Positions 34,750-43,339 of a stretch of 64,000 bases of DNA are shown here, piece by piece. The position numbers and the translations under genes are program-made. Source of the DNA: CAWCDJ01 sp963836015 (GTDB lineage: Bacteria > Acidobacteriota > Terriglobia > Bryobacterales > Bryobacteraceae); NCBI GenBank assembly GCA_963836015.1, contig CAWIIF010000002.1, positions 930,001-994,000 of the forward strand. Reading direction: 5' to 3'. Each line of letters opens with the position of its first letter. Position 1 is the first letter of the stretch. Below the pieces are notes generated by a model that saw nothing but the letters and a program-made list of their open reading frames with translations, was not told the origin of the DNA and made no database searches.

Positions 34750-35547
34750 ATGAAGCTCGTGGCTCAATTCGTGCTCGCGGCGGTTCTGTTGACGACTCTG
34801 TTTGCCGGCATTCTGGCGCCGTACCCTTATGACCTGCAATATCGCGACGAAATCTCAGCCGCGCCTTCGCGCCTGCACCTTTTGGGCACCGATGCGGTGG
34901 GCCGCGACCGTCTCTCGCGCCTGCTTTTTGGTTGCCGGGTCTCCTTTTTGCTGGCGCCGGCAGCGGCTGTTTTCTCGGTTCTCATCGCCATGGCGATTGC
35001 GCTCGCTGCCACATCCCTGGGCGGGCAGTGGGAACGCGCCGCAACTGCAGTGATTGACCTGGTGCTCACTCTTCCCTGGCTATTCCTGCTTCTGGCCGTG
35101 CGCGCCGCGCTCCCGCTCAATACTTCCCCTGGGGCGTCAATCGCGGTGGTGTTCGGGCTTCTGGGATTGCTCGGCTGGGCGGCGCCGGCCCGGGTTCTGA
35201 TGGCTGCCGCGAGCAGTCACCTGGCCTCGGATTACATTTTGGCGGCCCGCGCATCGGGTTGCGGCGCATGGCGACTGGCCCTGGTGCATGTCGCACCCAA
35301 CCTCGCGCCCGTAGCCGAGGCCCAGTTCTGGGTGACCACGCCGACATTCATTTTGAGCGAAACCAACATGGCCCTGCTGGGGCTGGGCGTTTCCGAGCCG
35401 TTGCCATCCCTGGGCAATCTCCTGCGCGACCTTCAGAACCTGACCATGTTGCCGGCCCAGCCCTGGATAGCGGTTCCTTTGCTCGTGCTGATCGGCACGT
35501 TGGTCTGCTGTCAGCTGGCGCGGCCCACCAGTGAATATTCTCTATGA
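34750..35547 (+). CDS. ABC transporter permease, DppC/OppC type
   Basis: A 265-residue permease partner of the previous one. An N-terminal helix (VLAAVLLTTLFAGILAPYP) is followed by LLGTDAVGRDRLSRLLFG, the typical DppC segment 'LGTD..GRD..SR...G', then five helices with the EAA loop ARASGCGAWRLALVHVAPN. It overlaps the next gene by four bases (ATGA). Together with the first permease it forms the translocation path. Confidence 0.87.
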   Translation: MKLVAQFVLAAVLLTTLFAGILAPYPYDLQYRDEISAAPSRLHLLGTDAVGRDRLSRLLFGCRVSFLLAPAAAVFSVLIAMAIALAATSLGGQWERAATAVIDLVLTLPWLFLLLAVRAALPLNTSPGASIAVVFGLLGLLGWAAPARVLMAAASSHLASDYILAARASGCGAWRLALVHVAPNLAPVAEAQFWVTTPTFILSETNMALLGLGVSEPLPSLGNLLRDLQNLTMLPAQPWIAVPLLVLIGTLVCCQLARPTSEYSL

Positions 35548-37148
35548 GGAACAGACTTCTTGGATTCGCATTCTTGCTGGCCGCCTTGCCGGCATTCGCC
35601 CAATGGGGTGGCGAACTCCGCCTTTCCTTACGCAGCGAACCCCGGACCTTCCATCCGGCCATGGTTGATGAAGACGCCGGTGAGATGGTTCGATACCTGA
35701 CCGGGGGCGTCCTGGTGCGCGTGAATCGTGTCACACAGGAGCCCGAGCCGTCCCTGGCCGCGGCATGGAAGATCCTCGACGGAGGCCGCGCCATCAGGTT
35801 CCAGCTGCGCGAAGGCGTGCTCTTCTCTGATGGCACTCCCTTTACCGCCGACGACGTAGTCTACACCATGGAAGTCCTCATGGACCAAAACCTGCACTCA
35901 CCCGTGGGCGATTCATTCCGCATGGAGGGAGGCCCGGTGCGGGCTTACCCGGATGGCGCCGACGGTGTGATCCTGCGTTTTCCCGCGCCGCTTGCCGGCG
36001 GCGTCAGGTTGTTCGATCAAGTGTGCCTGATGTCGCGCAGATCGAAGCTGAGGGAAATGGCCGTGCTCGGTCCGTTTTACGTGAAAGAGCACAAACCGGG
36101 CGTCTACCTCAGGCTGGAGCGTAATCCTCACTACTGGAAACGGCGGTCAGGTCGCAGGCTGCCTTTCCTCGATTCCGTGCGACTGGATATCGAGCAGAGC
36201 CGTGAAATCGAGTTTCTGCGCTTCCAGCGCGGCGAATTGCATATGATCTCGTCTCTCGATCCGGACCAGTTCCAGGAGCTTTCGCGCACGCGCGCATCCT
36301 CCGCCCGGGATGCCGGAGCTTCGCTCGATAACCAGTTTCTCTGGTTTAATATGGCGCCGTCCGCACCGCTGGCCGGGCACGAAAAGAAGTGGTTCGCCTC
36401 ACGTTGGTTTCGATTGGCGATATCGCATGCAGTTCGCCGTGACGACCTGTGCCGCGTGGTCTACCACGGGCGTGCCGCCCCTGGCGTAGGCCCGTTTCCG
36501 CCGGTCAACCTCTTCTGGTTTAATCGTGAACTCAAGCCGCCTTCCTTCGATTTGCCGTTAGCTCGCCGGCTGCTGGCCGAAGACGGTTTTCGCGCCGATG
36601 CCGGCGTGTTGCGCGACCGGGAAGGACATCCGGTGGAGTTTTCCATGATCACTAATGCGGGAAACAAAGCGCGCGAGCGGATGGCATCCATGATCCAGCA
36701 GGACCTTGGGGCTCTGGGTATCCGTCTCAATATCGTGATGCTGGATTTTCCGTCGCTGCTGGAACGGATCGGCACGAGCAAGCGCTATGAGGCCTGCCTC
36801 CTGGGCCTGAATAACGTGGAGATCGATCCCGACGGACAGATGAACTTGTGGTTGAGCTCCTCGACCAATCACGCCTGGAATCCGAGGCAGTCTGCTCCTG
36901 AGACGCCCTGGGAGGCCGAAATCGACCGGCTTATGCGAGCCCAGGCTTCAAGCGCCGATGGCAAGCGCCGCAAGGCGCTCTTCGACCGCGTGCAACGGAT
37001 CGTCGCAGAGCAGGCGCCGATCCTGTTCCTGCTGAACCCCAACGCTCTCACGGGTGTCTCTCCCTTGCTGCGGAACGTGCGGCCTTCGGCGCTTCACCCC
37101 CGCTTGGTGTGGAATATCGACGAGATTTCTTTGGCAGCGGCGCCATGA
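35544..37148 (+). CDS. Extracellular solute-binding protein, family 5 (peptide/nickel type)
   Basis: A 534-residue periplasmic binding protein. The signal peptide is residues 5-19 (LLGFAFLLAALPAFA) without a lipobox. The SBP_bac_5 pattern is clear: RFQLREGVLFSDGTPFTADDVVYT, then FYVKEHKPGVYLRLERNPHYW and the C-terminal RVQRIVAEQAPILFLLNP. Ligands of this family are oligopeptides, nickel-chelates, or opines and sugars; none can be assigned. It overlaps both neighbours by four bases. Because the cargo binder is in the operon, the ABC module is an importer. Confidence 0.88.
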   Translation: MRNRLLGFAFLLAALPAFAQWGGELRLSLRSEPRTFHPAMVDEDAGEMVRYLTGGVLVRVNRVTQEPEPSLAAAWKILDGGRAIRFQLREGVLFSDGTPFTADDVVYTMEVLMDQNLHSPVGDSFRMEGGPVRAYPDGADGVILRFPAPLAGGVRLFDQVCLMSRRSKLREMAVLGPFYVKEHKPGVYLRLERNPHYWKRRSGRRLPFLDSVRLDIEQSREIEFLRFQRGELHMISSLDPDQFQELSRTRASSARDAGASLDNQFLWFNMAPSAPLAGHEKKWFASRWFRLAISHAVRRDDLCRVVYHGRAAPGVGPFPPVNLFWFNRELKPPSFDLPLARRLLAEDGFRADAGVLRDREGHPVEFSMITNAGNKARERMASMIQQDLGALGIRLNIVMLDFPSLLERIGTSKRYEACLLGLNNVEIDPDGQMNLWLSSSTNHAWNPRQSAPETPWEAEIDRLMRAQASSADGKRRKALFDRVQRIVAEQAPILFLLNPNALTGVSPLLRNVRPSALHPRLVWNIDEISLAAAP

Positions 37149-37933
37149 GTCAAGCCGTCCTGAGCGTACATATTTCGGTGGATTATCCGGGAGCAATTGC
37201 GGTTCTGCGGGACGTCGCCTTCGATGTAGCCGAAGGCGAGATTTTCGGTTTGGCCGGTGAGAGCGGCGTCGGGAAGAGCACAGTCGCGCTGGCCATCCTG
37301 CGCCTTTTGGAAATGCGCGGCGGCAGTGTGCGCGGCCGGATTCTCTTCGGCGGACAAGACCTGATGCTCCTCACGCAGAGGGAAATGCGGAAGATTCGCG
37401 GACGCGACATCGCGCTGGTTTTGCAAAGCCCGGTCGCCGCCATGAACCCCGCGCTGCGAATCGAGTCTCAGTTCCGCGAAGCGTGGCGCGCCCACTCGAG
37501 TGTGCCGTGGAGAGAGGCGCGGCCCGAGGTCCTCTCATTGATCGGCCAGACGGGGCTTCCGGACGGTGCGGGATTCCTGAGCCGGTATCCCCGTCAGGTG
37601 AGCGTGGGCCAGGCGCAACGTCTGGTGATCGCAATGGCGGTACTCCATAGACCAAAGCTGATCATTGCCGATGAGCCGACCAGCGCTCTGGACCCTTCCT
37701 CCCGCACGGAAGTTCTGGATCTCTTCCGGCGCCTGAACAGGGCGTACAAGGCCGCTATCCTCTTCATCTCGCACGACATCGATGTATTGCACGGATTTTG
37801 TGATCGTGCCGGTCTGCTTCAGCTGGGAGGATCGGTACTGACGGCAAATAGCAATTGTGTTCCAACAGGTGCCGTTTGCCGGCATATCGCCTGCCATTCA
37901 GCCATTGCAGGCGCATACGGCCTGGACGTCTGA
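37145..37933 (+). CDS. ABC transporter ATP-binding protein of the peptide importer
   Basis: A 262-residue ATPase with Walker A GESGVGKST, Q-loop in ALVLQSPVAAMNPALR, Walker B KLIIADEPTSALDP and H-loop ISHD. The signature, LSGGQ in most relatives, is VSVGQAQR here. Oligopeptide importers normally have two ATPases (DppD and DppF); only this one is present, so it either forms a homodimer or uses a partner elsewhere. The C-terminal region is short and lacks the zinc/iron-sulfur OppD-type extension; the last 30 residues (about ANSNCVPTGAVCRHIACHS) carry three cysteines. It starts with an ATGA overlap on the binding-protein gene and is the last gene of the operon. Confidence 0.85.
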   Translation: MSQAVLSVHISVDYPGAIAVLRDVAFDVAEGEIFGLAGESGVGKSTVALAILRLLEMRGGSVRGRILFGGQDLMLLTQREMRKIRGRDIALVLQSPVAAMNPALRIESQFREAWRAHSSVPWREARPEVLSLIGQTGLPDGAGFLSRYPRQVSVGQAQRLVIAMAVLHRPKLIIADEPTSALDPSSRTEVLDLFRRLNRAYKAAILFISHDIDVLHGFCDRAGLLQLGGSVLTANSNCVPTGAVCRHIACHSAIAGAYGLDV

Positions 37934-38003
37934 TAAACTCCTAAGATAAGCGGTTCGTTTTTTCTTCTCGTTCGTCATTTGTCCGTATCCGGGGGAAACC
38001 AAC

Positions 38004-39212
38004 GTGGGTACTCGTGCTTTCAAATGGATTTCGGCCGCCTGCTGCTTTGCCGCGCTCGCGGGGTGCCAGAAGGAACAGGCCAAGGGTCCCGCCGGGCCGC
38101 CGGTCGTGCCGGTCACAGTCGCCAAAGTCGATAGCGAATCCGTGCCCACCGAGTTGCGGGTAGTCGGGACGGTGGACGCCTCTTCGATCGTGCAGGTGAA
38201 GTCGCAAGTCGCCGGGCAGTTGGAGCGGGTGGCATTCGCGGAAGGTCAGAACGTCAAACAGGGGGACCTCCTTTTCGTTATCGACCAGCAGCCTTACCAG
38301 GACGCCCTGCGCCAGGCGGAAGCGGCGGCGGCGCGCGACCGCGCCCAGGTCAACCAGGCCCAGGCCGCGCTGGCCCGCGATGCCGCGCAGGCGAAGTTCG
38401 CCGAAACCGACGCCGCCCGCTACTCGGAATTGCAGAAGGCGGGCGTGGTATCGAAATCGCAGTACGACCAATCCCGCACCAACGCGGATGCCACGCGCGA
38501 GACCGCCCGCGCCACCGAAGCTTCCATCGAAAGCGCCCGCGCCGCGCTGGCCGCCGACGAAGCCGCGGTCGCGTCGGCCAAGCTGAACCTCGGGTATTGC
38601 GAAATTCACGCACCCATCTCCGGCCGCACCGGCAACCTGCTGGTTCATCCCGGCAACCTGGTCAAGGTGAACGACGCACCCATGGTGATCATTCACCAGG
38701 TGACCCCTATCTTCGTGAATTTCAGCGTTCCGGAGCAGCACCTGGCCAGCGTCCGACGGCTGGCCGCCAACCATAAGCTGCCGGTACGCGCGTTTTCCCA
38801 GGACAATCCCGGCCATCTCGCTGAAGGCTACCTTTCGGTGATCGACAACACCGTGGATGCCTCCACCGGCACGATCCATCTCAAGGGTACGTTCGAGAAC
38901 CGCGACGCCACGCTGTGGCCGGGGCAGTTCGTTACGGTGGTCCTGACGCTCGATACGATTCAGAACGCCACGGTGGCGCCCGCCGAAGCCGTGCAGGCCG
39001 GCCAGCAGGGGCAGTTCGTCTACGTGGTAAAGGCCGACAACCATGTGGAGGCCCGGGTGGTCACGGTAGGCCGCGCGTTCGGCAGAAAGACCATCATCGA
39101 CCAGGGTCTCAAGCCCGGTGAGACCGTGGTCACGGACGGCCAGTTGCGGCTGTTCCCCGGCGCGGAGATCCGGGCCGTGGACGGCTCCAAGCTCGGAGCG
39201 CCTCAATCATGA
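38004..39212 (+). CDS. RND efflux membrane-fusion protein (MdtA-like lipoprotein)
   Basis: A 402-residue periplasmic adaptor. The N-terminus is a lipoprotein signal with lipobox LAGC (Cys near residue 21). It then has the beta-barrel and lipoyl halves (VKSQVAGQLERVAFAEGQ and LGYCEIHAPISGRTGNL) flanking a long alpha-hairpin rich in Ala/Gln (about residues 95-185), and the membrane-proximal domain. The start is a GTG at 38004 with GGGGGA upstream. It overlaps the RND pump gene by four bases. No TolC-type outer-membrane gene is nearby, so an unlinked channel is needed. Probable export of drugs, bile-like or aromatic compounds. Confidence 0.9.
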   Translation: MGTRAFKWISAACCFAALAGCQKEQAKGPAGPPVVPVTVAKVDSESVPTELRVVGTVDASSIVQVKSQVAGQLERVAFAEGQNVKQGDLLFVIDQQPYQDALRQAEAAAARDRAQVNQAQAALARDAAQAKFAETDAARYSELQKAGVVSKSQYDQSRTNADATRETARATEASIESARAALAADEAAVASAKLNLGYCEIHAPISGRTGNLLVHPGNLVKVNDAPMVIIHQVTPIFVNFSVPEQHLASVRRLAANHKLPVRAFSQDNPGHLAEGYLSVIDNTVDASTGTIHLKGTFENRDATLWPGQFVTVVLTLDTIQNATVAPAEAVQAGQQGQFVYVVKADNHVEARVVTVGRAFGRKTIIDQGLKPGETVVTDGQLRLFPGAEIRAVDGSKLGAPQS

Positions 39213-42200
39213 ACCTCTCCCGCATCTTTATCGAGCGGCCGGTGATGACCGCGCTGGTCGTGTTCGCCATCCTGCTGTTCGGGACCATCGCGTTTCGCGC
39301 GCTGCCCGTGGCGGCGCTGCCGAGCGTCGATTACCCCACCATCTCGGTGACCGCCGCGGTGCCCGGAGCCAATCCGGACACGATGGCGTCCTCCGTGGCC
39401 ACGCCCCTCGAACGGGAGTTCTCGACCATTGCGGGCATCTCCTCGATGAACTCCACCAACTCGCTGGGGCTGACCAACATCACCGTGCAGTTCACGCTCG
39501 ACCGCAAGATCGACGCGGCGGCGCAGGATGTCCAGGCGGCCATCGCGCGCGCCCAGGGCCGGCTGCCCACCAGCATGCCGCGGCCGCCTTCTTACCAGAA
39601 GGTCAACCCCGCCGAACAGCCCGTGCTGTACCTGGCGCTCGATTCCGACACACTCCCGATGTACACCGTCAACGAGTATGCCGACACTCTGCTGGCGCAA
39701 CGCATCTCGATGATCAGCGGAGTTTCCCGGGTACAGATTTTCGGAGCGCAGAAATACGGCGTGCGGGTGCAGGTGGACCCCGACCAGCTGGCGGCTCACG
39801 GCATCGGCATCGGGGAAGTGCAGGCCGCCATCGCCTCGAGCAATACCAACCTTCCCACGGGCCGGCTGGACGGCGACCGCCAGTCGTTCACCATCGAATC
39901 CAGCGGAACGCTCGGGAGCGCGGCGGCTTACCGCCCCATCATCGTGGCCTGGCGCAACGGCAGCCCGGTGCGGCTGGAGGAGATCGCTCGCGTAATCGAC
40001 AGCGTCGATAACAACAAGCTCGAGGCCTGGTTCAACAACCACCACGCGATCATTCTGGCGATCCAGCGGCAGCCCGGCACCAACACGGTGGAAGTGGTGG
40101 ACAGCATCCGAGCGCTGCTACCCGATTTCCGCCGGGCCATTCCCCCGGCCATTCACCTGAGTGTGGCGTTCGACGCCTCCGATTCCATCCGCGCCTCGAT
40201 TCACGATGTCGAGTTCACCCTGATGCTCACCATCGGGGTGGTGGTGCTGGTGATCTTCCTGTTCCTGCGAAATGTCTCGGCCACCCTCATTCCGGGGTGC
40301 GCCGTGCCCTTCTCGATCGTGGGAACGTTCGCCGTGATGTACCTGCTGGATTACAGCCTCAACAATCTCTCGCTGATGGCGCTCACGCTCTCGGTTGGGT
40401 TCGTGGTGGACGACGCCATCGTCATGCTGGAGAATATCGTCCGCCACATGGAGCTGGGCGAGACGCGGATGCAGGCGGCTCTCAGCGCGTCGCGCGAGAT
40501 CGGGTTCACGATCCTGTCGATGACTTTTTCCCTGGTGGCCGTGTTCATCCCGGTGCTGTTCCTGGGCGGAATCGTGGGACGGCTGCTGCACGAATTCTCC
40601 GTCACCATCGTGGTGGCGATCCTGATTTCCGGCTTCGTGTCTCTCAGCCTCACCCCCATGCTGGGCAGCCGCTTCCTGAAATCGGAGCACGGCGCGCGGC
40701 ACGGCTTCTTTTACAACGCCCTCGAAGGCGGGTTCAACCTGCTGACGCGCTGGTATGAGAACACGCTGCGGGTCGCCATGCGCTTCCGCCTGGCCACGCT
40801 GGCGGTCGCTATCGCCATGCTCGGCGGCACCGTCTATCTCTTCGAGACCATGCCCACCGGCTTCATCCCGAGCCAGGACAGCGGCTTTATGTTCGCCGCC
40901 ATGCTCGGCCCGCAGGATATCTCGTTCGACTCGATGGCGCGCCACACCAAGGCCATCGGCGACATCGTGCTGGCCCAGCCCTACGTTCACGACGTGGGTG
41001 TGTTCGTGCCCGGCCGCGGCGGCGGCATGAACGAGGGCATCGTCTTCGCCCACATGAAGCCGCGCTCCGAGAGAACCCTCTCGGTGGACCAGATTATCGA
41101 AGACCTGCGCCCCAAGGTGGCTACCGTGCCGGGCATCTTTGCGTTCATGCAGAACCCGCCGCCCATCACCATCAGCGGGCAGAACGTGGGCGCCACCTCC
41201 TACCAGATCACGCTGCAGAGCGCCAACCTGCAGGAGATCTACGCCTGGGCGCCCAAGCTCGAAGGCAAAATGCGCCAGCTGCCCGGCTTCGTGGACGTGC
41301 AATCGGACATGCGCATTTCGAGCCCGCAGTTGATGGTGGATATCGACCGCGACCGCGCGCTGGCGCTCGGCGTTACCGCGCAGCAGGTGCAGGACGCGCT
41401 ATTCAGCGGCTATAGCCAGCGCGAGGTATCGGTGATTTATGCGCCCGCCAACCAGTACTCGGTGATTCTCGAAGTGCTGCCGCAATACCAGCGCACGCCG
41501 GAAGCGCTGTCGAAGCTATACCTGCGGTCGTCGTCAGGCGGCCTGATTCCGATCGAAAGCCTGGTGCGTACCAGCCGGCAGACCGGTCCTCTGCAGATCA
41601 ATCACTTCGGCCAACTGCCGGCCGTCACCATCGGCTTCAATCTGCGCCCCGGATTTCCGCTCGGACAGTCGGCGCAAGCGGTGGACGACGCGATCCGCGA
41701 CCTGCGCATGCCGGCCACCATCAGCGCCAACTTCCAGGGAACCGTCAAGGAGTTCCAGAACTCCTTCCAGAACCTGACGGTGCTGCTGGTCGTGGCGATC
41801 CTGGTCATCTACATCGTGCTGGGCATTCTCTATGAAAGCTTCATCCACCCCATCACGATTCTCTCCGGCCTGCCCTCCGCGGTCTTCGGCGCGCTGCTGA
41901 CGCTGGGGCTGTTCCACAAGGAGCTGGACCTCTACGCGTTTGTCGGCATCATCATGCTGTTCGGCGTGGTGAAGAAGAACGCCATCATGATGATCGATTT
42001 CGCAATCGACGCGCAGAAACAGGGCATGTCGCCATACGACGCCATCTGGAACGGCTGCCTGCTGCGCTTCCGCCCGATCATGATGACCACCGTGGCCGCG
42101 CTGTTCGGGACGCTGCCGATCGCCCTGGGCTACGGAGAAGGCGCCGACGCGCGCCAACCGCTCGGCCTGGCAGTAGTGGGCGGCCTGGTGGTGAGCCAGT

Positions 42201-42313
42201 TCCTGACGCTCTACATCACTCCCGTGATTTACCTGTACCTGGAGAAAGTGCAGGGCTGGATGCGGGGAAACCGGGCGCTTTCCCCAGCCAAAGAAATGGT
42301 GACGTCGACGTAA
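39209..42313 (+). CDS. RND efflux pump (HAE1/MdtB-C-like)
   Basis: A 1034-residue proton-driven pump. It has 12 membrane helices with two large periplasmic loops after helices 1 and 7. The N-terminus FIERPVMTALVVFAILLFG is diagnostic, helix 4 contains the proton-relay pair in GFVVDDAIVMLEN, and the second-half repeat is seen in VGIIMLFGVVKKNAIMMIDFA. It resembles the heteromeric MdtB/MdtC branch more than AcrB, but only one pump gene is present. It is followed by a hairpin of a repeat family and the convergent M48 gene. Confidence 0.93.
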   Translation: MNLSRIFIERPVMTALVVFAILLFGTIAFRALPVAALPSVDYPTISVTAAVPGANPDTMASSVATPLEREFSTIAGISSMNSTNSLGLTNITVQFTLDRKIDAAAQDVQAAIARAQGRLPTSMPRPPSYQKVNPAEQPVLYLALDSDTLPMYTVNEYADTLLAQRISMISGVSRVQIFGAQKYGVRVQVDPDQLAAHGIGIGEVQAAIASSNTNLPTGRLDGDRQSFTIESSGTLGSAAAYRPIIVAWRNGSPVRLEEIARVIDSVDNNKLEAWFNNHHAIILAIQRQPGTNTVEVVDSIRALLPDFRRAIPPAIHLSVAFDASDSIRASIHDVEFTLMLTIGVVVLVIFLFLRNVSATLIPGCAVPFSIVGTFAVMYLLDYSLNNLSLMALTLSVGFVVDDAIVMLENIVRHMELGETRMQAALSASREIGFTILSMTFSLVAVFIPVLFLGGIVGRLLHEFSVTIVVAILISGFVSLSLTPMLGSRFLKSEHGARHGFFYNALEGGFNLLTRWYENTLRVAMRFRLATLAVAIAMLGGTVYLFETMPTGFIPSQDSGFMFAAMLGPQDISFDSMARHTKAIGDIVLAQPYVHDVGVFVPGRGGGMNEGIVFAHMKPRSERTLSVDQIIEDLRPKVATVPGIFAFMQNPPPITISGQNVGATSYQITLQSANLQEIYAWAPKLEGKMRQLPGFVDVQSDMRISSPQLMVDIDRDRALALGVTAQQVQDALFSGYSQREVSVIYAPANQYSVILEVLPQYQRTPEALSKLYLRSSSGGLIPIESLVRTSRQTGPLQINHFGQLPAVTIGFNLRPGFPLGQSAQAVDDAIRDLRMPATISANFQGTVKEFQNSFQNLTVLLVVAILVIYIVLGILYESFIHPITILSGLPSAVFGALLTLGLFHKELDLYAFVGIIMLFGVVKKNAIMMIDFAIDAQKQGMSPYDAIWNGCLLRFRPIMMTTVAALFGTLPIALGYGEGADARQPLGLAVVGGLVVSQFLTLYITPVIYLYLEKVQGWMRGNRALSPAKEMVTST

Positions 42314-42340
42314 GTGGGACAGGCCTCCCGGCCTGTCCAC
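42314..42340. repeat. GTGGGnCAGGCC hairpin element, copy 1 (probable bidirectional terminator)
   Basis: GGACAGGCC (42317-42325), loop TCCC and GGCCTGTCC (42330-42338) form a perfect nine-base stem, extended by GTG/CAC with one bulged G. It fills most of the gap between the convergent RND pump and M48 genes. A related sequence lies at 53097-53125 in the other spaced convergent junction, so it looks like a dispersed family used at gene ends. Confidence 0.65.
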
Positions 42341-42355
42341 GCGCAAGGCCGGAGC

Positions 42356-43300
42356 CTATTCCATCAAATCGCGACCGCGCCGAACCGTCGGCGTCGTCCG
42401 CGGAGCCGTCTTCAACGTCGGCCCGCCGCCCGCCGGAGTTGACTTCCGGTCCGCCTGCAGGTCGATCAAGCGCACCCGCATGTCCCGGTACTCCGAGGTA
42501 GTCACGACGTACTCGGGCCTGGCGGGCAGGATCTGTTCGATTTCCGACTGCGTGCGCCTGATTCGGTCGCCATCCTGCGGATGGCTCGAGAGCATGCGGT
42601 CCACGAACCCGGGCTGGGTCCTTCGCATGGACTCCAGTTTTTCGAAGATGCTCACCGCTCCGGTGGGGTCGTACCCGGCCGCATACATATACTGCACGCC
42701 CAGGTAATCGGCCTCGGTCTCATCGCCGCGGCTGAACTTCATGAACATGGTGGGTAGCGCCATGCCCATGGCCTGCCGTCCGGCGAATCCCCCCCATCCT
42801 CCGCCCAGAAGCACGCTGGCGGGCATATTCAGCAGGGAGGCAAGCTGTGCCTTGGTAGCCTGGCGCGTCATGTGCCGCGCGGCCACGTGGGCGATTTCGT
42901 GGGCCAGAACGCCCGCAAACTCGTCCTCTTCGTCGGCGATCTTGATCAGCCCGGTGTTGACGAAAACGAAGCCGCCCGGCAGGGCGAAAGCATTCGGCGA
43001 ATCGTCGTCGATGACCTGGAATTTGAACGCGAAACGGGCGTCGGAGTTCCGCACCAGGTTCTGTCCCACCCGGTTCACATACTCCGTGATGATCGGGTCG
43101 TCCAGCAGTTTCGCCTGGCGCGTCACTTCCTGGGAGAGCTGCTTTCCGAGGGCGATCTCCTTCTCGATCGAGTAGAAGTTCACACCCTTACCGACGTCGC
43201 GGTTTCCAATCTGGCTGGGATCGTCCTTTTTACCGTCGGCGGCAAATCCAGCGGCCGACGCAAGAGCCATGGACAGAACCACCGCTCGCCACGATTTCAT
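42356..43300 (-). CDS. Secreted/periplasmic M48-family zinc metalloprotease (BepA-like)
   Basis: A 314-residue protease. The signal peptide is residues 5-21 (RAVVLSMALASAAGFAA). The zinc site is HEIAH at 134-138 and the third ligand lies in DETEAD (Glu194 in the ExxxD motif). The region ALPGGFVFVNTGLI just upstream is typical of the family. BepA/YfgC and YcaL relatives act in outer-membrane protein quality control. Here the C-terminal TPR domain of BepA is missing; instead there is a 70-residue basic tail (TLKTAPRTTPTVRRGRDLM). It stands alone, convergent to the RND genes and divergent from the aminotransferase. Confidence 0.88.
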   Translation of the reverse strand: MKSWRAVVLSMALASAAGFAADGKKDDPSQIGNRDVGKGVNFYSIEKEIALGKQLSQEVTRQAKLLDDPIITEYVNRVGQNLVRNSDARFAFKFQVIDDDSPNAFALPGGFVFVNTGLIKIADEEDEFAGVLAHEIAHVAARHMTRQATKAQLASLLNMPASVLLGGGWGGFAGRQAMGMALPTMFMKFSRGDETEADYLGVQYMYAAGYDPTGAVSIFEKLESMRRTQPGFVDRMLSSHPQDGDRIRRTQSEIEQILPARPEYVVTTSEYRDMRVRLIDLQADRKSTPAGGGPTLKTAPRTTPTVRRGRDLME

Positions 43301-43339
43301 GTTCCGCGCCCCGCCTCCTTATCACGTATTGTATAGGGG

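Noticed and set aside
37934..38003. Rho-independent terminator after the ABC operon
   Set aside because: A TTTTTTCTTCT run is present but no GC-rich stem stands immediately before it.
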